DNA of 64,000 bases, taken from assembly GCA_900323505.1 (NCBI GenBank), contig OOIN01000005.1:1178001-1242000 (forward strand). The letters are read 5' to 3'. The position numbers and the translations under genes are program-made. The notes under the pieces were generated by a model, which saw only the letters and a program-made list of their open reading frames with translations, was not told the DNA's origin and did not search any database. The stretch comes from Ustilago trichophora (lineage: Eukaryota; Basidiomycota; Ustilaginomycetes; Ustilaginales; Ustilaginaceae). Every line of letters begins with the position of its first letter. Position 1 is the stretch's first letter. Below are positions 30,863 to 40,999 of the stretch, one piece after another.

Positions 30863-33172
30863 TTAATTGTACTCATCGTACAAGATAGTCTTTCCGACAC
30901 TGGCGAGTCTCTTTCTCCTCCTCTGTCCTTCGCCATCACCCTGTTCGTGTTCATTCTGGTTGGCAGCAGCAGCTTTAGCCTCGTCGCCCCAGAAGCTGTA
31001 TCCTGATTGGCCGACCTGGCTGTTTGAAGGCAACTCGTCGTAGTCCTGGCTGTATCCGTTACTTTTACTTCCGATGGGTAGACCTGTACGTACGTCGCAT
31101 TCTACGCCGGCGTGGTCAATGTATGTATTCTTGGCTCGGACGTTGGCGGCTTTGTATGTCTCGATGATCATGCGCTGTGTGTCTAGCAGATAGGCTTCGA
31201 GGGTGTCGAGGAATCGTTTTGTCTGCAGATGTTTGGACGAGGCACATACGGTGATGCCGTCGTCTTTGATGATGTATCCGATACCAAAACCGTCGGGGAC
31301 TACGGGGCCGAAGCCAAACATGCGAAGCGCCGGGTTGCCACAGTTGGAAGTAGAAACAACGGTGTGGTTGAGCTTCGAGTATCCTGCATCTGTGAAGATG
31401 GCAGGTGTAGTGGCGTTGGATGAGGGAGAAGCTTCGGATTGAATTTTCTTCCACAGATTGTGCAGGGCATAGAGATGTCGATCGTGACCTTTACCCGAGG
31501 CACAGGCTTTGCTCAGCTTTGCATGCCCCTCACAAGCCTTGCGAAGGGCGTCGAGCTTGGCATCGACCTTGGCGTCGGGAGAGATGTAGGTCTCGACAAA
31601 CTTGGCCGAGTGGGGTTGAACAGTGCGGATAGCTTCAGTACGACCGTGAAGGAAGGCTTTGGTCATGGCAGGCTCGTAGGTCGTCTCGCATCGTCCGTAG
31701 AGCGTGTAGTATGCCGCTTGGAAGGCCATCTGTACAAAGGCGTCGGGAGAGAATCGATGGCGAGTGATAAAGTTTTTGCCGTAGCGATCAAATTCGAGCA
31801 CCTGGCACTCGTTCTGGCAGATCAGATCGCTCAACCTCGTTTCGCCGTACCTGATGCCGTCGGCGAGTCTGGAGGTCAGGTTCCATTCGAGCTTCTTGGG
31901 GGCGGTGGCCTGGTCCACATCCTGAGCCTTTTGCGCGTCAACCTCGGTCGTCGTTCCGTTGGCCTTCTTACCGGCGCCCTTGGCAAAGGGGCTCGTCTTT
32001 GCTTTGAACAGACTCTTGGTCGCCGAGTTGATCGATTTGGCAAAACGCATAATGAGCTCCGTATAGACATCAGCAGCATAGCGCAGGACAGTGTGGCCAT
32101 CCACACCAGTATGCTCGAAGTTGATACCAGCGGCGCCGTTGGCACAGACAATAATTTGAAGCTTGTCGTACCATCGGTTGGTGCATGTACCCGTCTGAAT
32201 GCCGCGCTGGAGCTTGTAGGTACCGCAGAGCATATTGTTGCTGAGCTCAGCGGCATCTGCAGGCTCCGAGTCGTCCATACAGACGACAAAGAGAGCAGTG
32301 TCGACCACCTCGAGGCACTTGCGGTTGTGTGAGTCTTCGCGCAGGTGCTCTCGGTACATGGACCAAATGGGACGCTTTTCTGTAGTCAAGATGCCGACGG
32401 AGCCCTTTGCGACGTCTTCGATCTTGATCTTGTCTGCATCACGAACGATCGCCTGCAAGTTTCCAAGCATGGCGCGTTCAGTGAGCAGGGGGCGATGCTC
32501 CTCGTCCAACGCCTCGAACCAGTAAATCTGACCGCGGCGCATGACGACAATGTGTCGCGACTCGGGCTCGACCTCCATCCTGCATCCGTTTGCGGTTGGA
32601 ATACGCGATGTTGCGAACAGACGAGTGTACTGGAACATATCCAGCGGGGTTCCTCTGACGCTGTCTGGCTCGAGAACGCCGGTGCGCAGATCATGGATGA
32701 ATGCCAGACTTGCCAGAATGAGGTTGGCCGTTCTCATGAGCTGGTTGCCGCGTGTTGGAGTTGGGTCGTCTTCCAGAATGAAGAAAGGGTTAAGGTTGAG
32801 CACGACGGAGTCGGAAGCCTGGAGATAGCTCTCGTCCCAGAACTCCTCGATGTAGCTCGCTCGGGTGCTGGCGTACTCCTGGAGCTGTTTCTGGATGACG
32901 GGACCGTCGTTCTTGAGAAAGTCCTGGACAACACGTTTTGTGGTGGCATGCTGCTCGGATGTCTGAAGAGGCTGGAGACTGGAGAGATATCGTTCGCATG
33001 TTTCTTCGAGCGTAGGAATGGGAAGATGCGGAAGCTTGGATTGGCCTTCAAAAGTCTTACCGCCGCCCAAGCCTTCCTTGGCACCACCGTCGTTAGCGGC
33101 AGCCGACTTGGCTTCGACCGCTTGGGCGTTGAAGACGCCTTTGGCATCGGCGGACATGAGACCGGGAGCCAT
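30863..33172 (-). CDS. Carnitine O-acyltransferase (probably acetyltransferase)
   Basis: 769-residue choline/carnitine acyltransferase. It swaps acyl groups between CoA and carnitine so that acetyl units can cross organelle membranes. Seen: LPHLPIPTLEETCERYLSSL at the N-terminus, the family hallmark P-x-P-x-L-x-x-T; a catalytic His354 in NFEHTGVDGH; and DRHLYALH and STSNCG near the C-terminus. An insert of about 30 residues rich in Lys/Ala (about 390-420) is unusual. The C-terminus, DEYN, is not a PTS1 and no strong mitochondrial presequence is visible, which resembles the cytosolic or outer-mitochondrial YAT-type enzymes more than CAT2. Chain-length preference is inferred. Confidence 0.92.
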   Translation of the reverse strand: MAPGLMSADAKGVFNAQAVEAKSAAANDGGAKEGLGGGKTFEGQSKLPHLPIPTLEETCERYLSSLQPLQTSEQHATTKRVVQDFLKNDGPVIQKQLQEYASTRASYIEEFWDESYLQASDSVVLNLNPFFILEDDPTPTRGNQLMRTANLILASLAFIHDLRTGVLEPDSVRGTPLDMFQYTRLFATSRIPTANGCRMEVEPESRHIVVMRRGQIYWFEALDEEHRPLLTERAMLGNLQAIVRDADKIKIEDVAKGSVGILTTEKRPIWSMYREHLREDSHNRKCLEVVDTALFVVCMDDSEPADAAELSNNMLCGTYKLQRGIQTGTCTNRWYDKLQIIVCANGAAGINFEHTGVDGHTVLRYAADVYTELIMRFAKSINSATKSLFKAKTSPFAKGAGKKANGTTTEVDAQKAQDVDQATAPKKLEWNLTSRLADGIRYGETRLSDLICQNECQVLEFDRYGKNFITRHRFSPDAFVQMAFQAAYYTLYGRCETTYEPAMTKAFLHGRTEAIRTVQPHSAKFVETYISPDAKVDAKLDALRKACEGHAKLSKACASGKGHDRHLYALHNLWKKIQSEASPSSNATTPAIFTDAGYSKLNHTVVSTSNCGNPALRMFGFGPVVPDGFGIGYIIKDDGITVCASSKHLQTKRFLDTLEAYLLDTQRMIIETYKAANVRAKNTYIDHAGVECDVRTGLPIGSKSNGYSQDYDELPSNSQVGQSGYSFWGDEAKAAAANQNEHEQGDGEGQRRRKRLASVGKTILYDEYN

Positions 33173-33636
33173 TGTGATTCAGAAAAAGGCTGAAACTGGA
33201 CGCCCAGAAGGATAACGAGAATTGTGCGATCTGCGAGCTTGTAAAGGGAGGGTAGTGATCGCAACGGGGTCTGAGGAGTTGATTTGCGGATTTGGGTCAG
33301 CAGCTTATATGGATTCGGAGAGATGATCAGTGTCGAAAGGGCAAGACGGCCGATTGGATGATGCGGGGAAGAGGGATGAGGCGGACAAGGGACTCTAGCG
33401 GGTGTGGAGGGGATCGGAGTTGGGTGGCCGAAAGGGATCTCTCGTCTGTGTGACACGGACCAGACAGCGGCACCAAGAGTAAGCCATGCCAAATACGCTC
33501 CTAGTAAATTTGACCGACGCTCCTTCACTTGACTTGAAAAGCAAGTACAGTTCTTGAGCTTGCTCTTCGAGCGTCGAGAAGGAATGCGATTACGGAGAGA
33601 AAGAGAGAGAGAGGCGCATCGACCGGGAGCATCTCC

Positions 33637-33661
33637 TACAGTACTTGCGGTACTGTACAGT
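33637..33661. promoter_or_regulatory. TACAGTAC ... GTACTGTAC inverted repeat
   Basis: Two 8-bp arms separated by five bases, a perfect dyad of the word family also seen at 24926, 25445 and 28141. It lies upstream of the carnitine acyltransferase gene. Confidence 0.45.
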
Positions 33662-33772
33662 CACGCAAAACATGAGGCGAGAAGAGGCCAAAAAGCCGAA
33701 GAAGGGGCGGCCAAGCCAGAAAAAGTTGAGCGCAAATGTGGAGGCTTTTCTAGTCTCGAAATGCAGTCATGT

Positions 33773-33823
33773 CACAGCAGAGCACAGCAGAGCACAGCAG
33801 AGCACAGCAGAGCACAGCACAGG
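33773..33823. repeat. 10-bp tandem repeat (AGCACAGCAG)
   Basis: About five copies, the last slightly changed. Intergenic. Confidence 0.9.
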
Positions 33824-34491
33824 GCAGCCCTGTGTGACACTTTAAAAAAGTGGTTTTACCGAGAAAACTACGAAAAAAAGTGGCAGGATCGCGGGGAAAA
33901 CGTTCAAGCCGATCTGTCCGAAACTCGTCACGCCAAGGCTGTCCTCCTACTCCGACCAAGCAGAGCAAGAAGAATCAAACTAAAAGTCTAGGCCACACAT
34001 CATCGACGGAGAAGCCGGAGATGAGATCTCATGCTGCACCACCGCGCTTACGGTGCCGCACCACTCCTTTGAAGGCAGAGAGCCATGCATTGCATGTCCG
34101 ACGTTACAAGCCGGTGCGGGGAAAACACAAAATAACGAGAGAGAAAAGCATTAGGTCGGTGCTAACAGCGCGAGATTTAGATCGCTATCGGGCTTCAACG
34201 AAGCATATCGTCGCGATGAGATAGGACCCTGAACCAGCATTGGCTTCATGTCTTGTTCATGCGTCGGTAAGAATCAGACCACATTCACAGCTGCATTTCA
34301 AGCACCGTGCTCCACACAAGCACGCTTTGTCCAAACACCGGTATTTGTAGCAAGCTCCCTCCCCATTACTGTTCCAGTAAGCTGCCTGCCGGAGTCCGCT
34401 GTGCGCTGATCAGCTTCAAAAAAGTCACATTGATCGACTACCAACACCTCCAGTCTCCACTCAAACTCATCCAAGACCACAAGAACTCAAC

Positions 34492-35311
34492 ATGGCAGAC
34501 ACAACCGCACCCCAGGTCAACGAGACAACAACAGCAGCATTCGACATAGATCTCCCCTTCACTGCATACGACGAAGCGCACCCGCTTCACTTCTCCTCTC
34601 GCCCCTTCAAGACCATCGATGGCTTCTGGTACATTATCGGCTCCTCTTTGCCGCTATGGAAGCCCAAGAAGAACGTCGTCATCCGCTACATCCCTCACCC
34701 GGGCGCAAGTCCAGACGAGGTCAAATTCACCGACGAGATTCGCTCCGAGTCGCGCTCCAAACCTGCCCCTGCTCAACCCGTACAGGCCACCGACCTGGCC
34801 GCAAAATGGCAGAGCGAAGAAGGATTCATCAACAAGCTGTTTGGTATCAAAGGTACCAACAATCTCCAGAAACATGCCAAGAATGGGTGAGCTACGTCTC
34901 TTGTCTCAATACTCTTTCTTCTTACACCCGACATTCTGACGAACTTCTTGATCTGACTTGCCTGGTGACGACAGCGCATCCTACCAGTGGACAGGCAACG
35001 GCCTACTCAAATTCTTCCACTCCAAATGGCAAGTCATTGGCTATGGCCCTTACGATCTCACCGACACCTCTCGTACCAAATTCGATTGGATCGTCACCTA
35101 CTTTGAAAAGACTCCCGCCACTCCTGCCGGCATTGATCTCTACGTGCGCGACCCAAGGCAGATGCCCGAATCCACCTACAACGCCGTCATTGACAAGATG
35201 AAGCAACTCAAAGAGAAATATGCTCAGGATTCCGATCCAAAGCGCAGAAAGCTGGCCGAGGAATTGTCCAAGCTCGCGTCCGAAACTTTTGACGTTCCAC
35301 ACGACGTTTAA
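34492..35311 (+). CDS. Small lipocalin-like protein of unknown function
   Basis: Two exons, 34492-34886 and 34975-35311, give 243 residues. The intron is 88 bases with GTGAGC and ACAG ends, and the junction codon GG/C is glycine. There is no signal peptide or membrane segment. The N-terminal part has FKTIDGFWYIIGSSLPLWKPK, resembling the G-x-W start of lipocalin/calycin barrels, and FHSKWQVIGYGPYD and FDWIVTYFEK, which could be barrel strands. The C-terminus is a charged helix. This fold assignment is tentative. Splicing is supported by continuity of sequence and good splice sites. Confidence 0.72.
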
Positions 35312-35554
35312 GTTGGAGTTCCTTTTCATGTAGTGGGGCTTGGGGCAAGCTGATACCCTTTTCTGATGCATGCTTGCGACCAGTTGATCTTGCTAGAGCT
35401 CGAAATCAATCCTCTTCTTCATCGCGGTTTGACTCGGGTTTCATCGAGTGCTAGTTGCCATAATCTGAGAACTTGTTGGAGGAAAAGAGTCTTGTTGATG
35501 ATACAAATACAGATGCAAGGGACGATCTTGTTGGGAAGCTGATTCCAGCCAGTT

Positions 35555-36525
35555 TCAGGACCAATCCAAATCGTCATCATTAAACTTGTTCCACTGGGCC
35601 CTGCCCACGCCTGCACCACCGCTCAACGCCGAAGCGTCTAACAATGGCTTCCCGTCCTCTCCCACCGGGCCCGCTGCATCAATGGGCAGACCATCGGGAC
35701 CCAATTTGCCCGCTGCCCTATCCTTAATCGCCTGCAACCATCCTCCTTCATCGATCCTTTCCGTTTCTTGAGCGGCGACACGGCGGTAGTAAAAGTCTTT
35801 ACGCGGGTCATACTTGACTCGATCGTCACGAAGCATGCGGTTGTCCACTCGGGCGTCTTCGCCCTCCACGCTGAGGACTGCTTGCGGTGTTTTCGCGTCA
35901 ATCACCTGTACCCCGCGCGTACAAACAAATATGATATTGCACAAAAGTTAGTTAGCCAGTATTACAAGTTTGATCGAAGGTTGAAAGAGGATGGTGGGCG
36001 CTTACGTAGTGGTTGTCGCAATGCGGACAATACTCATCAGAGTCTTCATACTGGGTGAGGTCCTTGCGGAAGGCTTTGCGACACTTTTTGCAGATGAAAG
36101 CCATCTCGATGGTCTTGCGTAGGACATGATCTTGTGATTCTGCATGGCATTCCGGGCACTGAATCCACCATATTACAGGCCAGAGTATATATCTTTAGTG
36201 TGCCTGGCTCTTTTGCTTACTCTGAGCATGCTACAGAGGGTAGGAGTTGAGAGATGCTTACGTCAAAGAACTTCTGGCAGCAAGGTGCCCTAATCGACAC
36301 CTGTGCGTTGAGGATGTGTTTGCTGTACGATGCCAATGCCGATACCAATGAGTTCAGCTTCGACGCAGCGAATAGAAGTCTTCCGGATTGGGAAGGGGGA
36401 CTTACCACATGGCGAAGGTGTGCGTAAGTGCCGAAGGTGACAATGATGTTGGATGAGGACGAGTAAACGCCGTTAGGATCTTCCAAAAAAGTTACACGCG
36501 CATGTGCATCTCGAAACCAACACAT
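35555..36525 (-). CDS. CHY-type zinc finger protein
   Basis: Four exons on the minus strand (36525-36406, 36300-36262, 36158-36006, 35905-35555) give 220 residues. All introns are GT-AG and phase 0. The zinc region joins IRAPCC, CPECH, QDH, CKKC and CPHC across exons 2 and 3, matching the CHY-finger order of metal ligands. The family's leading C-x-H is Y-x-H here (TYAHLRHV). After it comes VIDAKTPQAVLSVEGEDARV and DNRMLRDDRV, a tail seen in other fungal members. CHY-finger proteins include yeast Hot13, a mitochondrial redox factor, but this longer type has no established role. Exon 1 is the least certain part. Confidence 0.78.
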
Positions 36526-36884
36526 CTCAGCCTGACGCTTCAAAATTGCACTTTACGCGCCGTCCGCTTCCCCTTTCGGACGAGACACGCTCGCTGAAGC
36601 TAACCTTCCCCACCATCACTTCGTAGAATCGATTTCGCTTCGTTTGATGACATCCCTGCCATCCGATGGCGGAAAGATGCCGGAATTGCCATCCATTATC
36701 CATCTACAGATCGAAGGGTATCCACAGGCTCCTTTGTGGTGACGTGTCGCTACGGTCATTTGTAGAAAGAAAGCAAAGGATTGAATTACATGCAGAATGC
36801 GGAAACAGACGGATGAACAGTGGCCAGAAAGTCTATGTCTAGTGTAAAAAAAAAGGATTCGAATTGGGTCCAGGACGAGTCAGG
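36526..36884. other. CHY gene upstream region and dioxygenase gene 3' end
   Basis: 359 bases without a gene. It should hold the CHY gene promoter and the dioxygenase 3' UTR; both genes run leftward. Confidence 0.5.
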
Positions 36885-38924
36885 TCATGCCTGCTCCTCG
36901 TCGTCCTCGTCGTCCTCGTCGTCCTCTTCCTCAACCGCACCAATCTCGTATTCTCCAATAACATCCCACCTCGATCCACCCGCAGAGGCAGCCAAGTACT
37001 TGACGAAGCGCATCACGCCCTCGTCCCTCAACACGACACTCAACGTGTTGAAGCTGGGCGTCAAGTTCAACAAGACACCATCAAAGTCTTCATCCTCCTC
37101 ACCATCGTCTTCGATCATCTCGACGATCTCCTCCTCCTCCTCCTCCTCCTCCTCCGCCTCCTCTTCTCCATCGGCTGCATCCTTCATCTCGGCGTCCTCT
37201 TCGCTATCCGCTGCCTTCTTCTTCCCACTGTTACCACTCTGGTATACAGCCGGGTCTTCCTCACCCTCATGTGGAGCCATATAGCACTCCCATCCACCAA
37301 TGTCTCCACTCTCCCACTTGGCAGACAAATCCTTGGCCTGCTTCTTCGAGAGCATCTTGCTCCCCGAAGCGGAAGACGCAGGCGCAGGCGCGGTCTTGGC
37401 CTTCTTGGCCTTGCCGGCAAGACCACGTGGACCGGCTTTGCGCTCTTCATCGAGCGAAGGCTTGACAACGTCAGGGGTCAAGTTGAGGGTCACGTCGAGG
37501 ACAGGGTCAGTATCGCTGCGGGCAAGGGTGTAGTCGAGACCTGGGCGGAATCGTCTTGCTTCCACAGGACGGGCACCGAGCGGTACGAGTTGCGAGATGT
37601 TGGCAAGGAAATGGCGGAAGGCGTCCGAGGGGAACAGGACTGTGCTAAGCAGCTTGAGGAGGGAGCTGGCGTCTGAGGGGAGCGGGGATGGCACCTGCGT
37701 GTTGGAGGATGCGATTTCGCCAGCCTTCGAAGGGGTAGCTTGTTCCGAGAGTACAGCGTAACGCTGCTTGTGAGGAGGGCCGGCGATGCTCCAGCTCTTT
37801 GCCTCGGCGTTGGCATCCGTGGCGCGGTCCGTGCCAACAGCGTGTGGTTGGATCCGTGTCGACTCCTCGCCTTTCCCAGAAGTCCACCATTGGAAGCCGT
37901 CCCTGGCATCGGTGTCTCGCAAAGCCTTCTCGATCGGTCCAGCAATCTCTTTGCGCAAAATGTCGGAGAGGAGGATGTGGGATTCGTCACCAAATTGCTC
38001 GAACAGCTGCTCCTGAGTCTTTTCGACGAGATATGCTGGATTGAGGAACTGAATCAAGAATTTCTTCTCCGCCTGACTGAGTGGCGAGCCTGGCAATGGG
38101 GGTGCAAACTGGTCTGGGTACGCCTCAAAGAGCTTTGCATTCTCTTTGGCGGAAAGGGACTCGAGGCTGCTCATTTCCTTTTCAACTTCGGCCTCCTTCT
38201 TCTCGTCTTCTGTTGTGAAGCCCTCTTCTCCTTCTTGGGGTCGGTGGAACCATCCAGAGATGCTGAGTCGCGACTGGGTCGGGTGAACCACTTCCTCGAC
38301 CGAGTGGAACGAGTGGCCAGGCTGTACGGTGAAGAATGTGAACTGGTTCCACTTGGGCGGGATGATCTTGCTTGGCAGGTCATCGGGTGTACCTTTTGTC
38401 TTGACTGGGTACAGCTCAAGGGCTCCACCCCACTCTGCCTGCCACGGGTGATCCGGATCGGGCAAGTACAGAATGTACGACACTCTGCGGGTCGAGATAA
38501 CATCGTCGTGGTTGAGAAGGTGGCATCCCTGGCGATAGTCGTTGATGCTCATATCCTTCTTCTTTGCGCTCAATGGTCCGCAGCCGGTCACGCCCTGGAG
38601 CCAGCTCCTGAACTCCTGCGAGTAGATGGCATTGCGAACGCGCAAAAGGTTCTGCAGTCGACCAGCTTCTTCTGTGGGCAGACCATCGAGGTTGGCAAGA
38701 TCACCGGTTTGGTTGACCTTGTATATGTCGGTTTCCTTTTCGGCGAAGCGAAGCTCTTCGATAATCTCGTGTCGGGTGGCTTTGAGAAGGTCTTCGTTGA
38801 TGAGGGCAGGGACAACGGCGTGCTTGTAGGGACCGCTGGCTTCGTATTGCTCGTTGTACTGGGCGACGGTGGTAGAGGCCAGAAGGTCGGGCGAGAACGC
38901 CGATGCGACGTCGAAAGTTGCCAT
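36885..38924 (-). CDS. OFD1: OFD1/TPA1-type prolyl dihydroxylase (2-oxoglutarate/Fe dioxygenase)
   Basis: 679-residue enzyme of the family that hydroxylates a prolyl residue of ribosomal protein uS12 and, in fission yeast, controls SREBP stability with oxygen. Iron ligands are visible: His139 and Asp141 in NHDDVI, and distal His207 in GHSFHSVEEVV. The 2-oxoglutarate Arg is in SRLSISGWF. The C-terminal half corresponds to the degenerate second dioxygenase-like domain (CTDD), with SLFKLL-like and FRHFLANISQLVPLG segments. An acidic insert of about 30 Glu/Asp residues lies near the C-terminus. The protein also ends in a Glu/Asp run, which makes the DNA repetitive (GAA/GAG, GAC/GAT). Confidence 0.92.
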   Translation of the reverse strand: MATFDVASAFSPDLLASTTVAQYNEQYEASGPYKHAVVPALINEDLLKATRHEIIEELRFAEKETDIYKVNQTGDLANLDGLPTEEAGRLQNLLRVRNAIYSQEFRSWLQGVTGCGPLSAKKKDMSINDYRQGCHLLNHDDVISTRRVSYILYLPDPDHPWQAEWGGALELYPVKTKGTPDDLPSKIIPPKWNQFTFFTVQPGHSFHSVEEVVHPTQSRLSISGWFHRPQEGEEGFTTEDEKKEAEVEKEMSSLESLSAKENAKLFEAYPDQFAPPLPGSPLSQAEKKFLIQFLNPAYLVEKTQEQLFEQFGDESHILLSDILRKEIAGPIEKALRDTDARDGFQWWTSGKGEESTRIQPHAVGTDRATDANAEAKSWSIAGPPHKQRYAVLSEQATPSKAGEIASSNTQVPSPLPSDASSLLKLLSTVLFPSDAFRHFLANISQLVPLGARPVEARRFRPGLDYTLARSDTDPVLDVTLNLTPDVVKPSLDEERKAGPRGLAGKAKKAKTAPAPASSASGSKMLSKKQAKDLSAKWESGDIGGWECYMAPHEGEEDPAVYQSGNSGKKKAADSEEDAEMKDAADGEEEAEEEEEEEEEIVEMIEDDGEEDEDFDGVLLNLTPSFNTLSVVLRDEGVMRFVKYLAASAGGSRWDVIGEYEIGAVEEEDDEDDEDDEEQA

Positions 38925-39964
38925 TTTGTGATATCAGATTCGCTACCAGGACAATGCTAGTAGATGAGAGGAGATATCAATGATGGTGTACAGTGCCGCC
39001 TATAAAATTCTTCTTGGCCACAAACTAGGTGGAGTTGAAGCTTAAAAATGCGCACCGACCTCTCAAAATTTTCGACAGACGACAAGCCAATCTTCCGATT
39101 CCCACCACCACTTTCTCGTGCGAATGTTGGTCACTTCCTCCACATCTCTTGAGAAAAAAAAATAAAAAATAAAAAATAAAAATAAAACCTGAGCCGAAAC
39201 GAAAAGAAACGGCGAAGAAGCCGTGTCGCTGGTCGCTGTGACAGATGTGAAAATGACTTCGGAAGCGAAAGTGTTGTTCAGCGTGTCTGTGCTTCTGGCG
39301 GCTAATCGGGGATTCTGCTCGCTTTTGCGCCCACGGCATGGTCTTACCCCACATTCCCCACTCTTTGTCCTATCCACGATTGCTTCTTGGGTTGGAGGAG
39401 AGTCACCCGAGACCTCCTGCAACTCAGCCACTTTGAAGCTAAACGGTAACCTACCCCACAAAGTATGGGGAGTGGAAAATCAACGTGAGCAGCCTTTCAC
39501 AGTCTTCAAGGCAATGAAGTGGGGTAAAAAGTAGACGAGCGCATTGCGGATGTATCTATCTCGCACAATCATGGCGCAGTAGGGTTGCTTCAAAGGGATC
39601 CAAGACATGTTTGACAGTTATTGTGTATATCCTCCACACCTGCGCAGGGAATGTGAAAGAAAGATATTGAGGTGTGAGAGGTGTGATTGTTGTACCATAT
39701 GCAGCATTGTGTTGGGCGCAAGTAATGCCGAATAGACACGACGCGAAGGTATCTGTCTACCTTTGTCTCAATCCTCCATTCGTGCATATATACCCCTGCA
39801 TCCCAGTTGGCCCCCCTCCCGAATCCAATACCTTCAACCCTATACCCGCCTCCAGCTAGCATTTGCAGGCCCTCTAACTAAGCTCTTGGCAATCATCTGC
39901 CAATCGCATCTCCGCAAGACCAACCCAACCTTAACACTCCTCTTACCTCCTAAACTTCGTCAAG
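38925..39964. promoter_or_regulatory. Divergent promoter region of dioxygenase and SCP2 genes
   Basis: About 1.0 kb without a convincing ORF. It includes an A-rich run with AATAAAAAATAAAAAATAAA near 39152-39188. Confidence 0.5.
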
Positions 39965-40531
39965 ATGGGCAAAGACGAACAAGTCGAAGAGTCCAACCTC
40001 TTCCAGATCATGCTTGACCAAGCAGACGAGATCGACTTTTCCGACCCCTCCAAGCCTGCCGACTCCCAAACCGACCCCACCGAGCTCAAGGTGCCCGGCC
40101 TGGAAGTCTCAAAGCTCTTTTGCGTCGTCTACTGGGCTTTGATCCACTCTGAAGATGAAGAAGGCATCACCGCCGGGCTGGACATGATGAACATGGAGCA
40201 GGCCAAGAAGGCTGTCAACGGCATTTTCCAGTTCAACGTCCGTCCTTCCTCCGATTCGGCAGCTGCGAACGAGAAGATCGTGCAATTTTACGTCGACATG
40301 AGGAAGGAGGGCAAGATCATCAGGGGTCCAGGCCCCGCCAAGCCTAAGCCGGATTGCGTACTTACCATCAACGACAGAGACATGATCAGGATTGCGCTTG
40401 GACAGATGAGCCCTCAGGCCGCCTTCATGAAGGGTAAAGTCAAGGTCAAGGGTAACATTATGCTCGGTTTGAGGATGCAGACTGTCCTCATGAACGAGGT
40501 CAAGAAGATGTCCAGGGTCGCCAAGCTCTAA
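39965..40531 (+). CDS. POX18: Peroxisomal SCP2 sterol-carrier-domain protein
   Basis: 188-residue intronless protein. The C-terminal 100 residues form an SCP2 lipid-binding domain (DCVLTINDRDMIRIALGQ, QAAFMKGKVKVKGNIMLGLRM). It ends in AKL, a valid type 1 peroxisome signal. About 60 N-terminal residues precede the domain, as in the oleate-induced POX18 proteins of Candida. SCP2 proteins bind fatty acyl-CoA or sterols and are thought to support peroxisomal beta-oxidation. Regulation by fatty acid is plausible from the family but not shown here. Confidence 0.92.
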   Translation: MGKDEQVEESNLFQIMLDQADEIDFSDPSKPADSQTDPTELKVPGLEVSKLFCVVYWALIHSEDEEGITAGLDMMNMEQAKKAVNGIFQFNVRPSSDSAAANEKIVQFYVDMRKEGKIIRGPGPAKPKPDCVLTINDRDMIRIALGQMSPQAAFMKGKVKVKGNIMLGLRMQTVLMNEVKKMSRVAKL

Positions 40532-40999
40532 CCTGGAACCCCCCCAAATGTTAACCTTGCTCCATCATCTGTTGTCTCTGTTCTTCAACCTTCTGTTTGA
40601 TTCTATTTGCAGTTGCCTTTGCTAATCATATCCGCCTTCACTGATAGCTATATAATGAAACGGCTTGGTCATCACAACACACAAGGCACGGTGCACAGGC
40701 AGCTCTGAGAGTATGAGGCGAATGAGTGTGGGTTTTCTTTCGAAGAACAAGCATTTACAGGGCAAACAAAGAGAGACCGAATGAAAGACAAGGAGCGAAA
40801 TGAAGGCTCATTCCCACCAAAAAATGCAGGAAAACCAACCAAAGCGAAAGACGAAGAGTTTGCCGAATAAGCAGCAAAAGGCTTGCAAATGAGAAGCAAC
40901 AATCACAAAAGCGCTACCAGAGCCGCTTTGTGATCTGAGAAGCGCTGGGCGAGCCCTCGATCAAGAGGTGTCGAGACGGGTGTAATGAAATCGGTTCGC
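40532..40999. other. Convergent 3' region
   Basis: 468 bases between the SCP2 gene and the GPI-protein gene. No gene is seen. Confidence 0.5.

Larger units (their letters stand above)
33173..34491. other. Divergent intergenic region
   Basis: About 1.3 kb, the promoters of the carnitine acyltransferase and lipocalin-like genes. It contains a TACAGTAC-N5-GTACTGTA inverted repeat near 33638-33658 and a 10-bp tandem repeat at 33773-33823. No gene is seen. Confidence 0.55.

Noticed and set aside
31439..32332. 297-codon plus-strand ORF
   Set aside because: Antisense shadow of the carnitine acyltransferase gene.
33773..33823. CRISPR-like repeat array
   Set aside because: It is a direct 10-bp tandem without spacers, in a eukaryotic genome.
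37740..38960. 406-codon plus-strand ORF
   Set aside because: Antisense shadow of the OFD1/TPA1-type dioxygenase gene.
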